NCBI GenBank assembly: GCA_004295885.1
Contig: SEDG01000256.1
Location: 1-9,281 of the forward strand
Direction: 5' to 3'
DNA from: Pedobacter sp.
GTDB taxonomy: Bacteria; Bacteroidota; Bacteroidia; Sphingobacteriales; Sphingobacteriaceae
Length of the DNA stretch: 9,281 nucleotides
Made by a program: the position numbers and the translations under genes. Of the stretch, positions 1 to 7,443 are shown one piece after another (position 1 is the stretch's first letter; each line of letters starts with the position of its first letter). The notes beneath the pieces were generated by a model. It made no database searches, was not told the origin of the DNA, and worked only from the letters and a program-made list of their open reading frames with translations.

Positions 1-146
1 AAAATAGCCAAAAAAGGTTGCCAAAAGGATATTTTACCTGTTTTGCCAATTATACCACAGGTGGCAAATGCGATGACAATTACAACCCACCATGGTAAAA
101 CCATTTGCAATAAAAAAGAAGCTATAAGGATGACAATGAATACCAT
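1..146 (-). CDS. Small hydrophobic membrane protein, N-terminal part (cut by window edge)
   Basis: Reading the minus strand from an ATG at 146-144 gives 48 open codons to the window edge, starting MVFIVILIASFLLQMVLPWW and ending in ...KISFWQPFLAI. Residues 2-16 and 19-35 are strongly hydrophobic, which suggests two closely spaced membrane segments, or one helical hairpin, in the inner membrane. The start lies two bases after the stop of the penicillin acylase gene on the same strand, so the two are probably one transcript with coupled translation. In-frame codons upstream of this ATG reach a stop within seven codons and offer no other ATG. I do not recognise a family with a known function. 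Small uncharacterised membrane proteins of this look are common in Bacteroidota, and no role is assigned. Confidence 0.7.
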   Translation of the reverse strand, partial: MVFIVILIASFLLQMVLPWWVVIVIAFATCGIIGKTGKISFWQPFLAI

Positions 147-148
147 TT

Positions 149-2581
149 TTATTTTTTTGAGATTTTATAACGAGAAATTATTTTGCCAGCATTATCATCT
201 GGAGATTGCATGAAGAACAAGTCGTATAGTTTTCCCTGTGCCCAAGTATCAACCATGTTATCGTAATATGGGCTACCTGGATTACCAGATTGACCGCCTG
301 GATAAACGCCATGACCTTTTACATTTTTCCCAAGCTCAACTACCATCCTCCATGATGGGCCATTAGTTTCGCTTATGGCATTAACTGTGCTTTTGGCTCC
401 ACCAATTAATAGTTTTTTAGAGCCAAAGCCAGGTATTTTTGCTAAGTGCGGAACATTTGTGCCTTTCACTTTTCCCCAATACCAATTTTTACCGATAGAA
501 CCATATTTTCGTTCTAAGCTATCGCAAGCAAACTTAAATGATTCGTTTACCAAGTCGGCTAGCGTTTCATTTTTAGATGTTTTAACGTTATCGAACCACT
601 TTGAGCTAGGGTCATTTCGAATCAGTTCAATTGTTCTATCTCTAGATGGATAACGCATAGGAATATCGGCAATGGTAAATTCATCATCCCAAATATCGAA
701 GCTTAATCTCTTAGTCCATAAATCGAAGATACTTGGAGCGACTTCTTTTGATTCGAAAAATTTATTCCACTTTGTGGTGATATTTAAAGCTTCTTTTTGC
801 GTGGCATTTAGTTTACTTGCATCTATAAGTGGCAAGATATGAGGTAATAAATCTTCTGCTGTAATGCTGTAGGAATCACTTTGCAAAACTCTCATGCTGT
901 CTGCTGTTGCATCTTTCATCGCCGTTAATCTATCATTAATTCGCTTACCACGTTCATAAGGAGCAAATTCCCAATTGATATAATAAGGATAGGTTGGGTC
1001 TGTTGATGATTGGTTGGCTGAGCTCACAAAATTTCGAGGCGGATTTTTAACCGTCGGGTTTTGGCCTGCGGGAATCCAACCTTGCCAATCGTTAGCAGGG
1101 TCTGCGCCATCTAGAATAAATTTACCTTGGTCTTTCCACTTTAAAGGGAATTTACCATTGGGTGTTATGGCAATATCGTTCTCAGCGCTGGCAAATATAA
1201 AGTTCTGTGCAGGTGCCGTATAATAAGTTAAAGCTTTTCGATAATCAGTGTAATTTTTGCCTCTATTAAGATAGTAGAAGGTCAATAATTCGTTCGATTT
1301 GTCGTGAGCAATCCACCGTAAAGCATTACCAACAGGAACATTATTAGCCTTGCCATAATTAGGTTTCTGAAAGTAAACAACAGGCCCTTGATGGGTGTAA
1401 TAAACGGTATCAATTTCGTCTGCACTGCCTTTAATTTTGATAGTTTCTAATCGTTGTGTAGTGTTTTTCCAACTGTTGTTGTACCAATAACTTTTATGCG
1501 AATTGTCTTTGAATTTAATTTGATAAAAATCGAGTACATCCGCCGCCACGTTGGTTACGCCCCAGGCGATATCTTTATTAAAGCCGATGATGATACCAGG
1601 AGCACCAGGAAGGGAAACGCCATAACTATTTAAGCCTGGTGCATTTAGTTGGATTTGATACCAAATTGAAGGTAGTGTTAAGTCTAAATGTGGGTCATTC
1701 GCTAGAATTGGATAACCAGATTTAGTTTTCGCTCCTGAAACCGCCCAGTTATTACTTCCAATTCCTTCTATTTTCTGTTTTGTTTTAATGTCGCCAGTCA
1801 TCATTTCTGTATAACCAGCAGGAGTTGGCGGAATTGGTAAAGGTGTAAAATCCCATTTTGTACCAACCGGGATAATTGGACTTTCCTTAAAGGGGTAATC
1901 TGGGAAAAGGTCCTTTGTGATTTCTGGGCCAAATTTCTTTAAGATGTTGGTCATGTAGAATTCATCAGAACCCATGGCTAAAACAGCAGACATTTGTTTA
2001 AGTAATAAAGCACATTTAATTGGTGTCCAATCTTCTGGTTTAAAATCTAACAACTTATATTCAACAGGTAAATTTGCTCTTGATAAAGAATGGATGTAAG
2101 CATTTATGCCTTCAGTATAAGCCAAAATCATTTCTTTAGCTTTTGGATCTTCCATCATTCCTTTTAACGAATTTTCGGCACCATAAACCATTCCCATTCT
2201 TCGCTGGTAACGATCAACTTCAATAGCTTTTTTTCCGACAACTTCGGATATTCTTCCAGCAGCAAATCTGGTTTGAAAATCCATTTGCCATAGGCGATGC
2301 ATGGCCGTGACATAACCTTGGGCATAATACACATCATGGTCGTTTTGGGCAAACACGTGAGGTATCATTTTATCATCAAAAAGGATGTCTATTTTATCAT
2401 GAGCTCCTTTTAGCTTGATGTTTTTGCTCGTATTTATACCATCACTTTCGGCGTTTTGCCAAAAACCTGTAAATGGGTTCAGGAATTTTAAAATGGGTGG
2501 TAGATCGCCAAATTTAGTATTTAATGCATAGGCCAATAAAATAGGTATGATGATGCAGATGAGGGCTTTTACTCTATTCAT
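149..2581 (-). CDS. Penicillin acylase family protein (N-terminal nucleophile hydrolase)
   Basis: This 810-residue protein belongs to the penicillin/AHL acylase family, which hydrolyses amide bonds after self-cleavage into alpha and beta chains. A hydrophobic N-terminus (about residues 6-20) points to export or a membrane anchor. The family signature GSNNWAVSG is present; Ser276 would become the first residue of the beta chain after cleavage of Gly275-Ser276, giving a beta chain of about 535 residues, close to the classical length. Other family marks are NDPHL (295-299), HQGPV (397-401), and SANQ (521-524), whose Asn523 sits where the oxyanion Asn is expected, 247 residues after the Ser. The C-terminal GGQSGNPGSPYYDN stretch is also typical. 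The ATG at 2581 gives a full-length N-terminus. The substrate cannot be read from sequence: beta-lactam side chains, acyl-homoserine lactones or other N-acyl compounds are all possible. It is divergent from the TonB receptor gene and probably co-transcribed with the small membrane protein after it. Confidence 0.93.
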   Translation of the reverse strand: MNRVKALICIIIPILLAYALNTKFGDLPPILKFLNPFTGFWQNAESDGINTSKNIKLKGAHDKIDILFDDKMIPHVFAQNDHDVYYAQGYVTAMHRLWQMDFQTRFAAGRISEVVGKKAIEVDRYQRRMGMVYGAENSLKGMMEDPKAKEMILAYTEGINAYIHSLSRANLPVEYKLLDFKPEDWTPIKCALLLKQMSAVLAMGSDEFYMTNILKKFGPEITKDLFPDYPFKESPIIPVGTKWDFTPLPIPPTPAGYTEMMTGDIKTKQKIEGIGSNNWAVSGAKTKSGYPILANDPHLDLTLPSIWYQIQLNAPGLNSYGVSLPGAPGIIIGFNKDIAWGVTNVAADVLDFYQIKFKDNSHKSYWYNNSWKNTTQRLETIKIKGSADEIDTVYYTHQGPVVYFQKPNYGKANNVPVGNALRWIAHDKSNELLTFYYLNRGKNYTDYRKALTYYTAPAQNFIFASAENDIAITPNGKFPLKWKDQGKFILDGADPANDWQGWIPAGQNPTVKNPPRNFVSSANQSSTDPTYPYYINWEFAPYERGKRINDRLTAMKDATADSMRVLQSDSYSITAEDLLPHILPLIDASKLNATQKEALNITTKWNKFFESKEVAPSIFDLWTKRLSFDIWDDEFTIADIPMRYPSRDRTIELIRNDPSSKWFDNVKTSKNETLADLVNESFKFACDSLERKYGSIGKNWYWGKVKGTNVPHLAKIPGFGSKKLLIGGAKSTVNAISETNGPSWRMVVELGKNVKGHGVYPGGQSGNPGSPYYDNMVDTWAQGKLYDLFFMQSPDDNAGKIISRYKISKK

Positions 2582-2683
2582 TAGTTTTAGATGAGTTTAT
2601 TTGGTTGTCTAATTCTGTTCAAGAAATTATACTGCATAGTATTTGTTAGTTTCAAAATTTGTACTAAGTTTATACTATATAAA

Positions 2684-2713
2684 CAAATATAAACTACTTT
2701 GAGTATGAACAAA
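2684..2713 (-). promoter_or_regulatory. Candidate Bacteroidota-type promoter for the acylase gene
   Basis: On the minus strand, TATATTTG (2691-2684) matches the -7 consensus TAnnTTTG exactly, and a TTTG (2713-2710) lies 18 bases upstream, close to the usual -33 spacing. The -33 element would overlap the first codons of the divergent receptor gene, and the predicted leader of the acylase mRNA would be about 100 bases. In such AT-rich DNA a match of this kind can occur by chance, so this is a candidate only. No equally good plus-strand promoter was found for the receptor in the 123-bp spacer 2582-2704. Confidence 0.35.
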
Positions 2714-5623
2714 ATCTTTACAAAAGTCATTTTTATGCTTTTTATGTTACTTGCAACTGGGCTTGCGGTACATGCGCAGAGCATAGTGGTTAGTGGTACC
2801 GTTACGGATAAACTAACCAAAGAGCCGATACCAGGTGTAAGCGTTACTGTTAAGGGAAAAACAATCGGGTCGTCTACAGACTCAAAAGGACAATTTTCTT
2901 TTAGCACAACAGAAAAGCCGCCATTTACTTTATTAGTTTCTTATGTTGGTTTTACTACCGTTGAAAGAGAAGTTTCTGGTGGTACTGCAAACTTAACTTT
3001 TGAGTTAGAAAGTGGAGTGATTTTGGGTCAAGAAGTGGTTGTTTCTGCCTCTAGAACACCAGAGCGTATTTTGGAATCTCCGGTTTCGGTAGAGCGTATC
3101 AGTTCTTCTCAATTAAAAGAATTGCCAGCTCCATCATTTTATGATGCCTTGAATAATTTAAAAGGAGTGGAGATGAGTACTCAAAGTTTAACCTTCAAGT
3201 CTGTAAACACTCGTGGTTTCAACGCAAACGGTAACGTACGTTTTAATCAGTATATTGATGGTATGGATAACCAAGCTCCAGGCTTAAATTTTTCAGTAGG
3301 TAATATTGTAGGTTTATCAGAACTAGACGTTGATAATGTCGAGTTATTACCAGGTGCTGCTTCTGCCTTGTATGGTGCAGGTGGTATTAATGGTACATTA
3401 TTAATGACTTCAAAAAACCCTTATCAATATCAAGGTGCAAGTTTTATGTATAAAGCAGGTATTAACCATGTTGATGATAACAATACTAACCAAGGTGTTC
3501 AAGAATTTAAACAATTAGATGTTCGTTTAGCGAAATCTTGGAACAATAAATTTGGTTTCAAAACATCATTTGGCTTTTTACAAGCAAAAGATTGGGCTGC
3601 AACTGATACACGTAATTTTGATAGAACAGCTCGTCAGTTAAAAGGTGGCGATAGAAGTAGCGATCCAAATTATGATGGCATAAACGTATATGGTGATGAA
3701 ATCAGCCAAAATATGCTGAATGTAACTCAATCACTAAATTCTGGAATTATCGCAGGCGTTAATGCAGCGAGTGGAGGTGCAATTCCAAATATTCAAACTT
3801 CATTAAATGGAGCTTTTACAGCATTAGGCGTTGCTGCAGGTGCTGCTCCATCTGCAGCACAACAGGCTGCGGTACTTGGTTTTTTCCCAGCAGCTTTAAG
3901 ACCAACCATCCAAAGTTATTTGCCTTTTTATGTTGGTTTAAGAGTTCCAGGATTATTGCCTAATCAGTTTGTATCTAGAACAGGTTATGCTGAAAGTGAT
4001 TTAGTAGATTATGACACTAAATCGTTAAAAACATCAACTTCATTACATTATAAATTCAATAATACTATTGAAGCCATTGCACAAGCTAATTGGGGAACAG
4101 GAACATCTGTTTACACAGGTACTGATCGTTATTCTCTAAGAAACTTCAGCATAGGACAATATAAATTAGAATTGAAAGGCCAAGATTTCTTCTTAAGAGG
4201 TTACACTACTCAAGAACGTTCAGGAGAAGCTTATAATGCTACTATTCTTGGTACTTTTATTAACGAAGCTTGGAAACCATCTGGGGGCTTAACTGGTTGG
4301 TATGCACAATATATAGGAAACTATTCTGCTGCTAAACAAGCTGGTCAAACAGATGCGGCTGCTCAAACTTTTGCAAGATCTCAAGCAGATGTTGGTCGTT
4401 TAATTCCTGGTACTGCTGGATATGAAACTGCAAAAGATGCCATAACCAAAAAAACTATCGGCCCAGCAAATGGTGCTAAGTTTAATGATAAAACCAATTT
4501 GTTCCATTACGAAGGTATGTACAACTTCTCTAATGCATTAAATAATGTTGTAGAGTTACAAGTTGGTGCTTCTTATCGTGATTACTTCTTGCACTCTGAC
4601 GGAACAATATTCGACGATGCAACTCGTGACATCACTATCAGCGAGTATGGTGCATTTGTTCAGATGGGTAAAAAGTTTGGAGAGAAATTTAAACTAACAG
4701 TTGCTGGTCGTTATGATAAAAGCAAAAACTTTGAAGGTAGAATTACTCCTCGTGTAACTGGTGTATGGACTGTTGCGCCTAACAACAACATTAGAGCTTC
4801 ATTCCAAACTGGTTATCGTAATCCAACAACTCAAGATCAATATATTGATTTAGCAGTGGGTGGAGGTTCAACTCGTTTAATCGGTGGTTTACCTGAGTCA
4901 ATTAACAAATATGCCTTAAATACCAATAAAGGTGTAACATCAGCAAGTTATAGAGCATTTGTTGCCTCTGCAGCTGCTGGTGCTCCAAATCCTGCTTTAT
5001 TGCAAGCTTATACTTTTGATGCTGAAGGATTACGCCCTGAGAGTGTTAAATCTTTTGAGCTAGGTTATAAAGGATTGGCAACGAGTAAATTATTAATTGA
5101 TGGTTATGTTTATTACAACATCTACAAAGATTTTATTGGTGGTGTAGAATTATATCAAAACCCTACAACAACTGCTGTAAAATTCAATGTACCAGTTAAT
5201 ATTAACGAAGAAGTTAAATCTTACGGTGCCGCATTTGGGTTAGATTACCAAGTAGGTAAATTCAACTTTAATGGAAATACCTCATACAACAAGTTAAGCG
5301 ATGTATCTCCAACTTTTGATAATAACTTTAATACCCCAGAATGGAGATTTAATGCTGGTGTTGGAAGTAGAGAGATCATTAAAAACTTTGGTTTCAATGT
5401 ACAATACAGATGGCAAGATACTTTTATGTGGAGTTCAACTTTCGCAACAGGTCAAGTGCCATCATACTCTACATTTGATGCGCAGGTTAACTTAAAAGTG
5501 CCTTCGGTTAAATCGATCATTAAATTAGGTGGTTCTAATATTTTAAATAAATACTATCAAACATCATTTGGTAATCCATCTGTTGGAGCATTATACTATT
5601 TATCATACACATTTAACCCATAG
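2705..5623 (+). CDS. TonB-dependent outer-membrane receptor with carboxypeptidase-regulatory-like domain
   Basis: This 972-residue protein is an outer-membrane beta-barrel for energy-dependent uptake driven by TonB-ExbBD. A signal peptide (residues 1-24, cleavage after VHA) is followed by a carboxypeptidase-D-regulatory-like domain (about 27-103, with GTVTDKLTKEPIPGVSVTVK). A TonB-box-like EVVVSASRTPERI (110-122) and a plug domain (about 122-238, with VELLPGAASALYG at 212-224) come next, then the barrel, which ends in aromatic beta-signal residues (LYYLSYTFNP). I chose the ATG at 2705 over an in-frame TTG at 2699 because the ATG gives a normal signal peptide. Residues about 345-405 and 530-590 are Ala/Gly-rich and probably form long surface loops. 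No SusD-like lipoprotein follows, so it is not a standard SusC/SusD pair. The ligand is unknown: the nearby maltose genes suggest a glycan, but a terminator separates them, and siderophore or other ligands are possible. Confidence 0.93.
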   Translation: MNKIFTKVIFMLFMLLATGLAVHAQSIVVSGTVTDKLTKEPIPGVSVTVKGKTIGSSTDSKGQFSFSTTEKPPFTLLVSYVGFTTVEREVSGGTANLTFELESGVILGQEVVVSASRTPERILESPVSVERISSSQLKELPAPSFYDALNNLKGVEMSTQSLTFKSVNTRGFNANGNVRFNQYIDGMDNQAPGLNFSVGNIVGLSELDVDNVELLPGAASALYGAGGINGTLLMTSKNPYQYQGASFMYKAGINHVDDNNTNQGVQEFKQLDVRLAKSWNNKFGFKTSFGFLQAKDWAATDTRNFDRTARQLKGGDRSSDPNYDGINVYGDEISQNMLNVTQSLNSGIIAGVNAASGGAIPNIQTSLNGAFTALGVAAGAAPSAAQQAAVLGFFPAALRPTIQSYLPFYVGLRVPGLLPNQFVSRTGYAESDLVDYDTKSLKTSTSLHYKFNNTIEAIAQANWGTGTSVYTGTDRYSLRNFSIGQYKLELKGQDFFLRGYTTQERSGEAYNATILGTFINEAWKPSGGLTGWYAQYIGNYSAAKQAGQTDAAAQTFARSQADVGRLIPGTAGYETAKDAITKKTIGPANGAKFNDKTNLFHYEGMYNFSNALNNVVELQVGASYRDYFLHSDGTIFDDATRDITISEYGAFVQMGKKFGEKFKLTVAGRYDKSKNFEGRITPRVTGVWTVAPNNNIRASFQTGYRNPTTQDQYIDLAVGGGSTRLIGGLPESINKYALNTNKGVTSASYRAFVASAAAGAPNPALLQAYTFDAEGLRPESVKSFELGYKGLATSKLLIDGYVYYNIYKDFIGGVELYQNPTTTAVKFNVPVNINEEVKSYGAAFGLDYQVGKFNFNGNTSYNKLSDVSPTFDNNFNTPEWRFNAGVGSREIIKNFGFNVQYRWQDTFMWSSTFATGQVPSYSTFDAQVNLKVPSVKSIIKLGGSNILNKYYQTSFGNPSVGALYYLSYTFNP

Positions 5624-5636
5624 TTCTCAATATTTT

Positions 5637-5674
5637 AAAAGATCCTCTCTACGAAAGTGGGGAGGATTTTTTTT
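5637..5674 (+). terminator. Strong intrinsic terminator after the receptor gene
   Basis: Bases 5642-5652 (ATCCTCTCTAC) pair with 5657-5667 (GTGGGGAGGAT) over 11 base pairs, including two G-U pairs, around a GAAA tetraloop (5653-5656). Eight T follow (5667-5674), and an A-run precedes the stem (5637-5640), which can extend pairing and give a T-run on the other strand. It lies 13 bases after the receptor stop and isolates that gene from the maltose cluster. Confidence 0.92.
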
Positions 5675-5701
5675 ATCATTAAAGATTATTTTTTCCAAAC
5701 C

Positions 5702-5733
5702 TTTGGGTATTAACATAAAAATTATCACTTTCG
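5702..5733 (+). promoter_or_regulatory. Candidate promoter of the GH13-pgmB-GH65 cluster
   Basis: A TTTG at 5702-5705 fits a Bacteroidota -33 element. Nineteen bases later, TCACTTTC (5725-5732) is a weak match to the -7 consensus TAnnTTTG, about 23 bases before the ATG at 5756. The -33 element is embedded in a small inverted repeat, CCAAA-cc-TTTGG (5695-5706), which could be an operator half-site pair or chance. The placement after the terminator supports a promoter somewhere in 5675-5755, but the exact boxes are uncertain. Confidence 0.35.
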
Positions 5734-5755
5734 CTTAATATCAACCAAATATAAA

Positions 5756-7442
5756 ATGATAAAGAAATTAGTCTTATTGACTTTTGTGCTATTTGTGCAA
5801 GTTCAAGTCTTTGCTCAGTTGCCAGCTATCGAAAGGGTGGAGCCAGCAAATTGGTGGGTTGGCTTTAAAGACCAATCGCTACAGCTACTCGTAAGAGGAA
5901 ATCAAATTGCAGATAAAACTGTTGCGCTAAATTACCCTGGTGTAAAGCTAGTAAGTGTTCAAAAAGTAGAAAACCCTAATTATCTATTTGTTAACCTGCA
6001 AATTTCTTTAACCGCAAAATCGGGAACGTTCCCGATTATTTTTTCTAAAAAAGGCGAGAAGGCAGTTAGCTATAATTACGAGTTAAAATCTAGAACAAAT
6101 CGTACCGAAGGTGTAACCAATAAAGATTTTATTTATTTAATTATGCCAGATCGTTTTTCTAATGGCGATTTAAGTAACGACAAGATTGAAGGGATGAAGG
6201 ATAAACACTTCAATCGTGATTCGATGTATTACAGACATGGGGGAGACCTACAAGGCATCATCAATAAATTGCCTTATTTACAAGACTTAGGCGTTACAAC
6301 ACTTTGGCTAAATCCTGTGTTAGAAAATGATGAGTTTGTTACTTCATATCATGGTTATGCCAATACAGAAAACTATAGGATAGATCGCCGTTTCGGTAAC
6401 AATTCCCTTTATAAAAAATTGGTAGAGGAGTGCCACAAACGTGGGATGAAAATGATTAAAGATTTGGTGCATAACCATATTGGCGATCAGCATTTTTTGT
6501 TTTTAGACCCGCCTGAAAAAAATTGGTTTCATCAATGGCCAAAGTATACGGGTACAACTTATAAAGACCAAACTCTATTTGATCCTTATGCTGCTGCGGC
6601 AGATAAAAAGCTGATGACAGACAGAATGGGCAACGGCAATCACTAGAGAATTTCCGAAGTTTACTTACTTCGGCGAAACTTGGGTAAACGGGACAGCGAA
6701 TCAGGTTTTCTTCACAGAAGGAAATACTGCCAATCAGCATTTTGACACTAAACTACAAGGTGTAACGGATTTTCAAACTTACTTTGCCATCAACGAAACT
6801 CTAAATGGGAAATTTGGCTGGACAGATGGGGTAAATAGATTGTACTCGGTTTTGGCAAGCGATTATCAATACAAAGATCCCACAAGAAATGTCTTGTTTT
6901 TAGACAATCATGATATCAGTAGGTTTTATTCGGTGGTTGGTGAAGATTTTAATAAGTTTAAATCGGGAATTATTTTATTGCTTTCACTTCGTGGGATACC
7001 ACAGATGTATTATGGCACTGAAATTCTGATGAAAAACTTTGCAAATCCTGACGGAAAGGTTAGAGATGATTTTCCTGGCGGTTGGGCGACTGATAAAGTA
7101 GATAAATTTGTTTCTTCAGGCAGAAATGAAAAAGAAAATGAAGCTTTCAACTTTGTTAAAAAATTAGCGACCTACCGCAAAAACAATAGTGTTTTGCAAA
7201 CTGGGAAAATGATGCAGTTTGTGCCAGAGAAAGGTATTTACGTTTATTTTAGGTATGATGCTAAAAAAACAGTAATGGTGGTAATGAATACAAATGACGA
7301 AGCAGCGGAACTGGAAACACAACGTTTTGCAGAACGTATTGGCAAACATCAAACTTTGTTAAACATTATAACAGACCAAAAAATTGTTATTAATAAGTTA
7401 ACACTGCCAGCCAAAACAACTTATATATTTGAATTACAATAA
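5756..7442 (+). pseudogene. GH13 neopullulanase/cyclomaltodextrinase-like alpha-amylase (SusA type), disrupted by an internal deletion
   Basis: The intact ancestor would be a periplasmic enzyme cutting alpha-1,4-glucans or cyclodextrins. The first part reads from ATG 5756: signal peptide (1-20, cleavage VFA-Q), a cyclomaltodextrinase-type beta-sandwich (about 21-115), then the GH13 barrel with HGGDLQGI (161-168), YHGY (198-201) and region I DLVHNH (236-241). After AADKKLMTD (281-289) the frame runs into TAG at 6644-6646. The remainder continues in another frame from about 6618 (TEWATAITREFPKF) with region III FGETW (acid/base Glu codon at 6675), region IV FLDNHD (Asp codon at 6912), GIPQMYYGTE and the C-terminal beta domain, ending at TAA 7440-7442. 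About 560 residues can be read, against roughly 617 in SusA. The missing block is where the family has the MPDLN and GIR-x-D region II, so the nucleophile Asp is absent. It is the first gene of the cluster, one base before pgmB. Confidence 0.9.
6018..6044 (+). repeat. Perfect 20-bp palindrome followed by a T-run, inside the GH13 gene
   Basis: Bases 6018-6037 are a perfect palindrome with core TCGGGAACGTTCCCGA. As RNA it can fold into an 8-bp stem with an ACGT loop, followed by A and six T (6039-6044), the shape of an intrinsic terminator or attenuator. It lies in the reading frame and encodes about S-G-T-F-P-I-I of the N-terminal beta-sandwich. An operator-like role is also possible, since the AACGTT centre resembles LacI-family sites. 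The palindrome is certain; any function is inference. Confidence 0.5.
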
Positions 7443-7443
7443 T

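Noticed and set aside
375..1223. Plus-strand ORFs (375-653, 1014-1223) opposite the acylase gene
   Set aside because: They are shadows of a full-length conserved gene, with no signal or motif of their own.
2637..2645. TAGTATTTG as a receptor -7 box
   Set aside because: The spacing within the box is one base too long for TAnnTTTG, and no TTTG or TTG lies at a suitable -33 distance.
2699..2704. TTG start two codons upstream of the receptor ATG
   Set aside because: ATG 2705 gives a normal signal peptide MNKIFTK...; there is no reason to prefer TTG.
2587..2907. 106-codon minus-strand ORF across the spacer and the receptor start
   Set aside because: It overlaps the receptor signal peptide and regulatory-like domain antisense and shows no domain; its openness is explained by AT-rich DNA.
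6612..6660. Programmed ribosomal frameshift joining the two GH13 parts
   Set aside because: There is no slippery heptamer, and the coding DNA for region II is missing, so a frameshift would not rebuild the enzyme.
6840..7442. Independent 200-residue gene starting at TTG 6840
   Set aside because: The same frame is open and homologous well upstream (to 6618), and the protein is only the C-terminal part of the GH13 enzyme.
7429..7443. Earlier ATG for pgmB
   Set aside because: It adds MNYNN before the conserved N-terminus and overlaps the end of the GH13 gene; ATG 7444 fits the family length.
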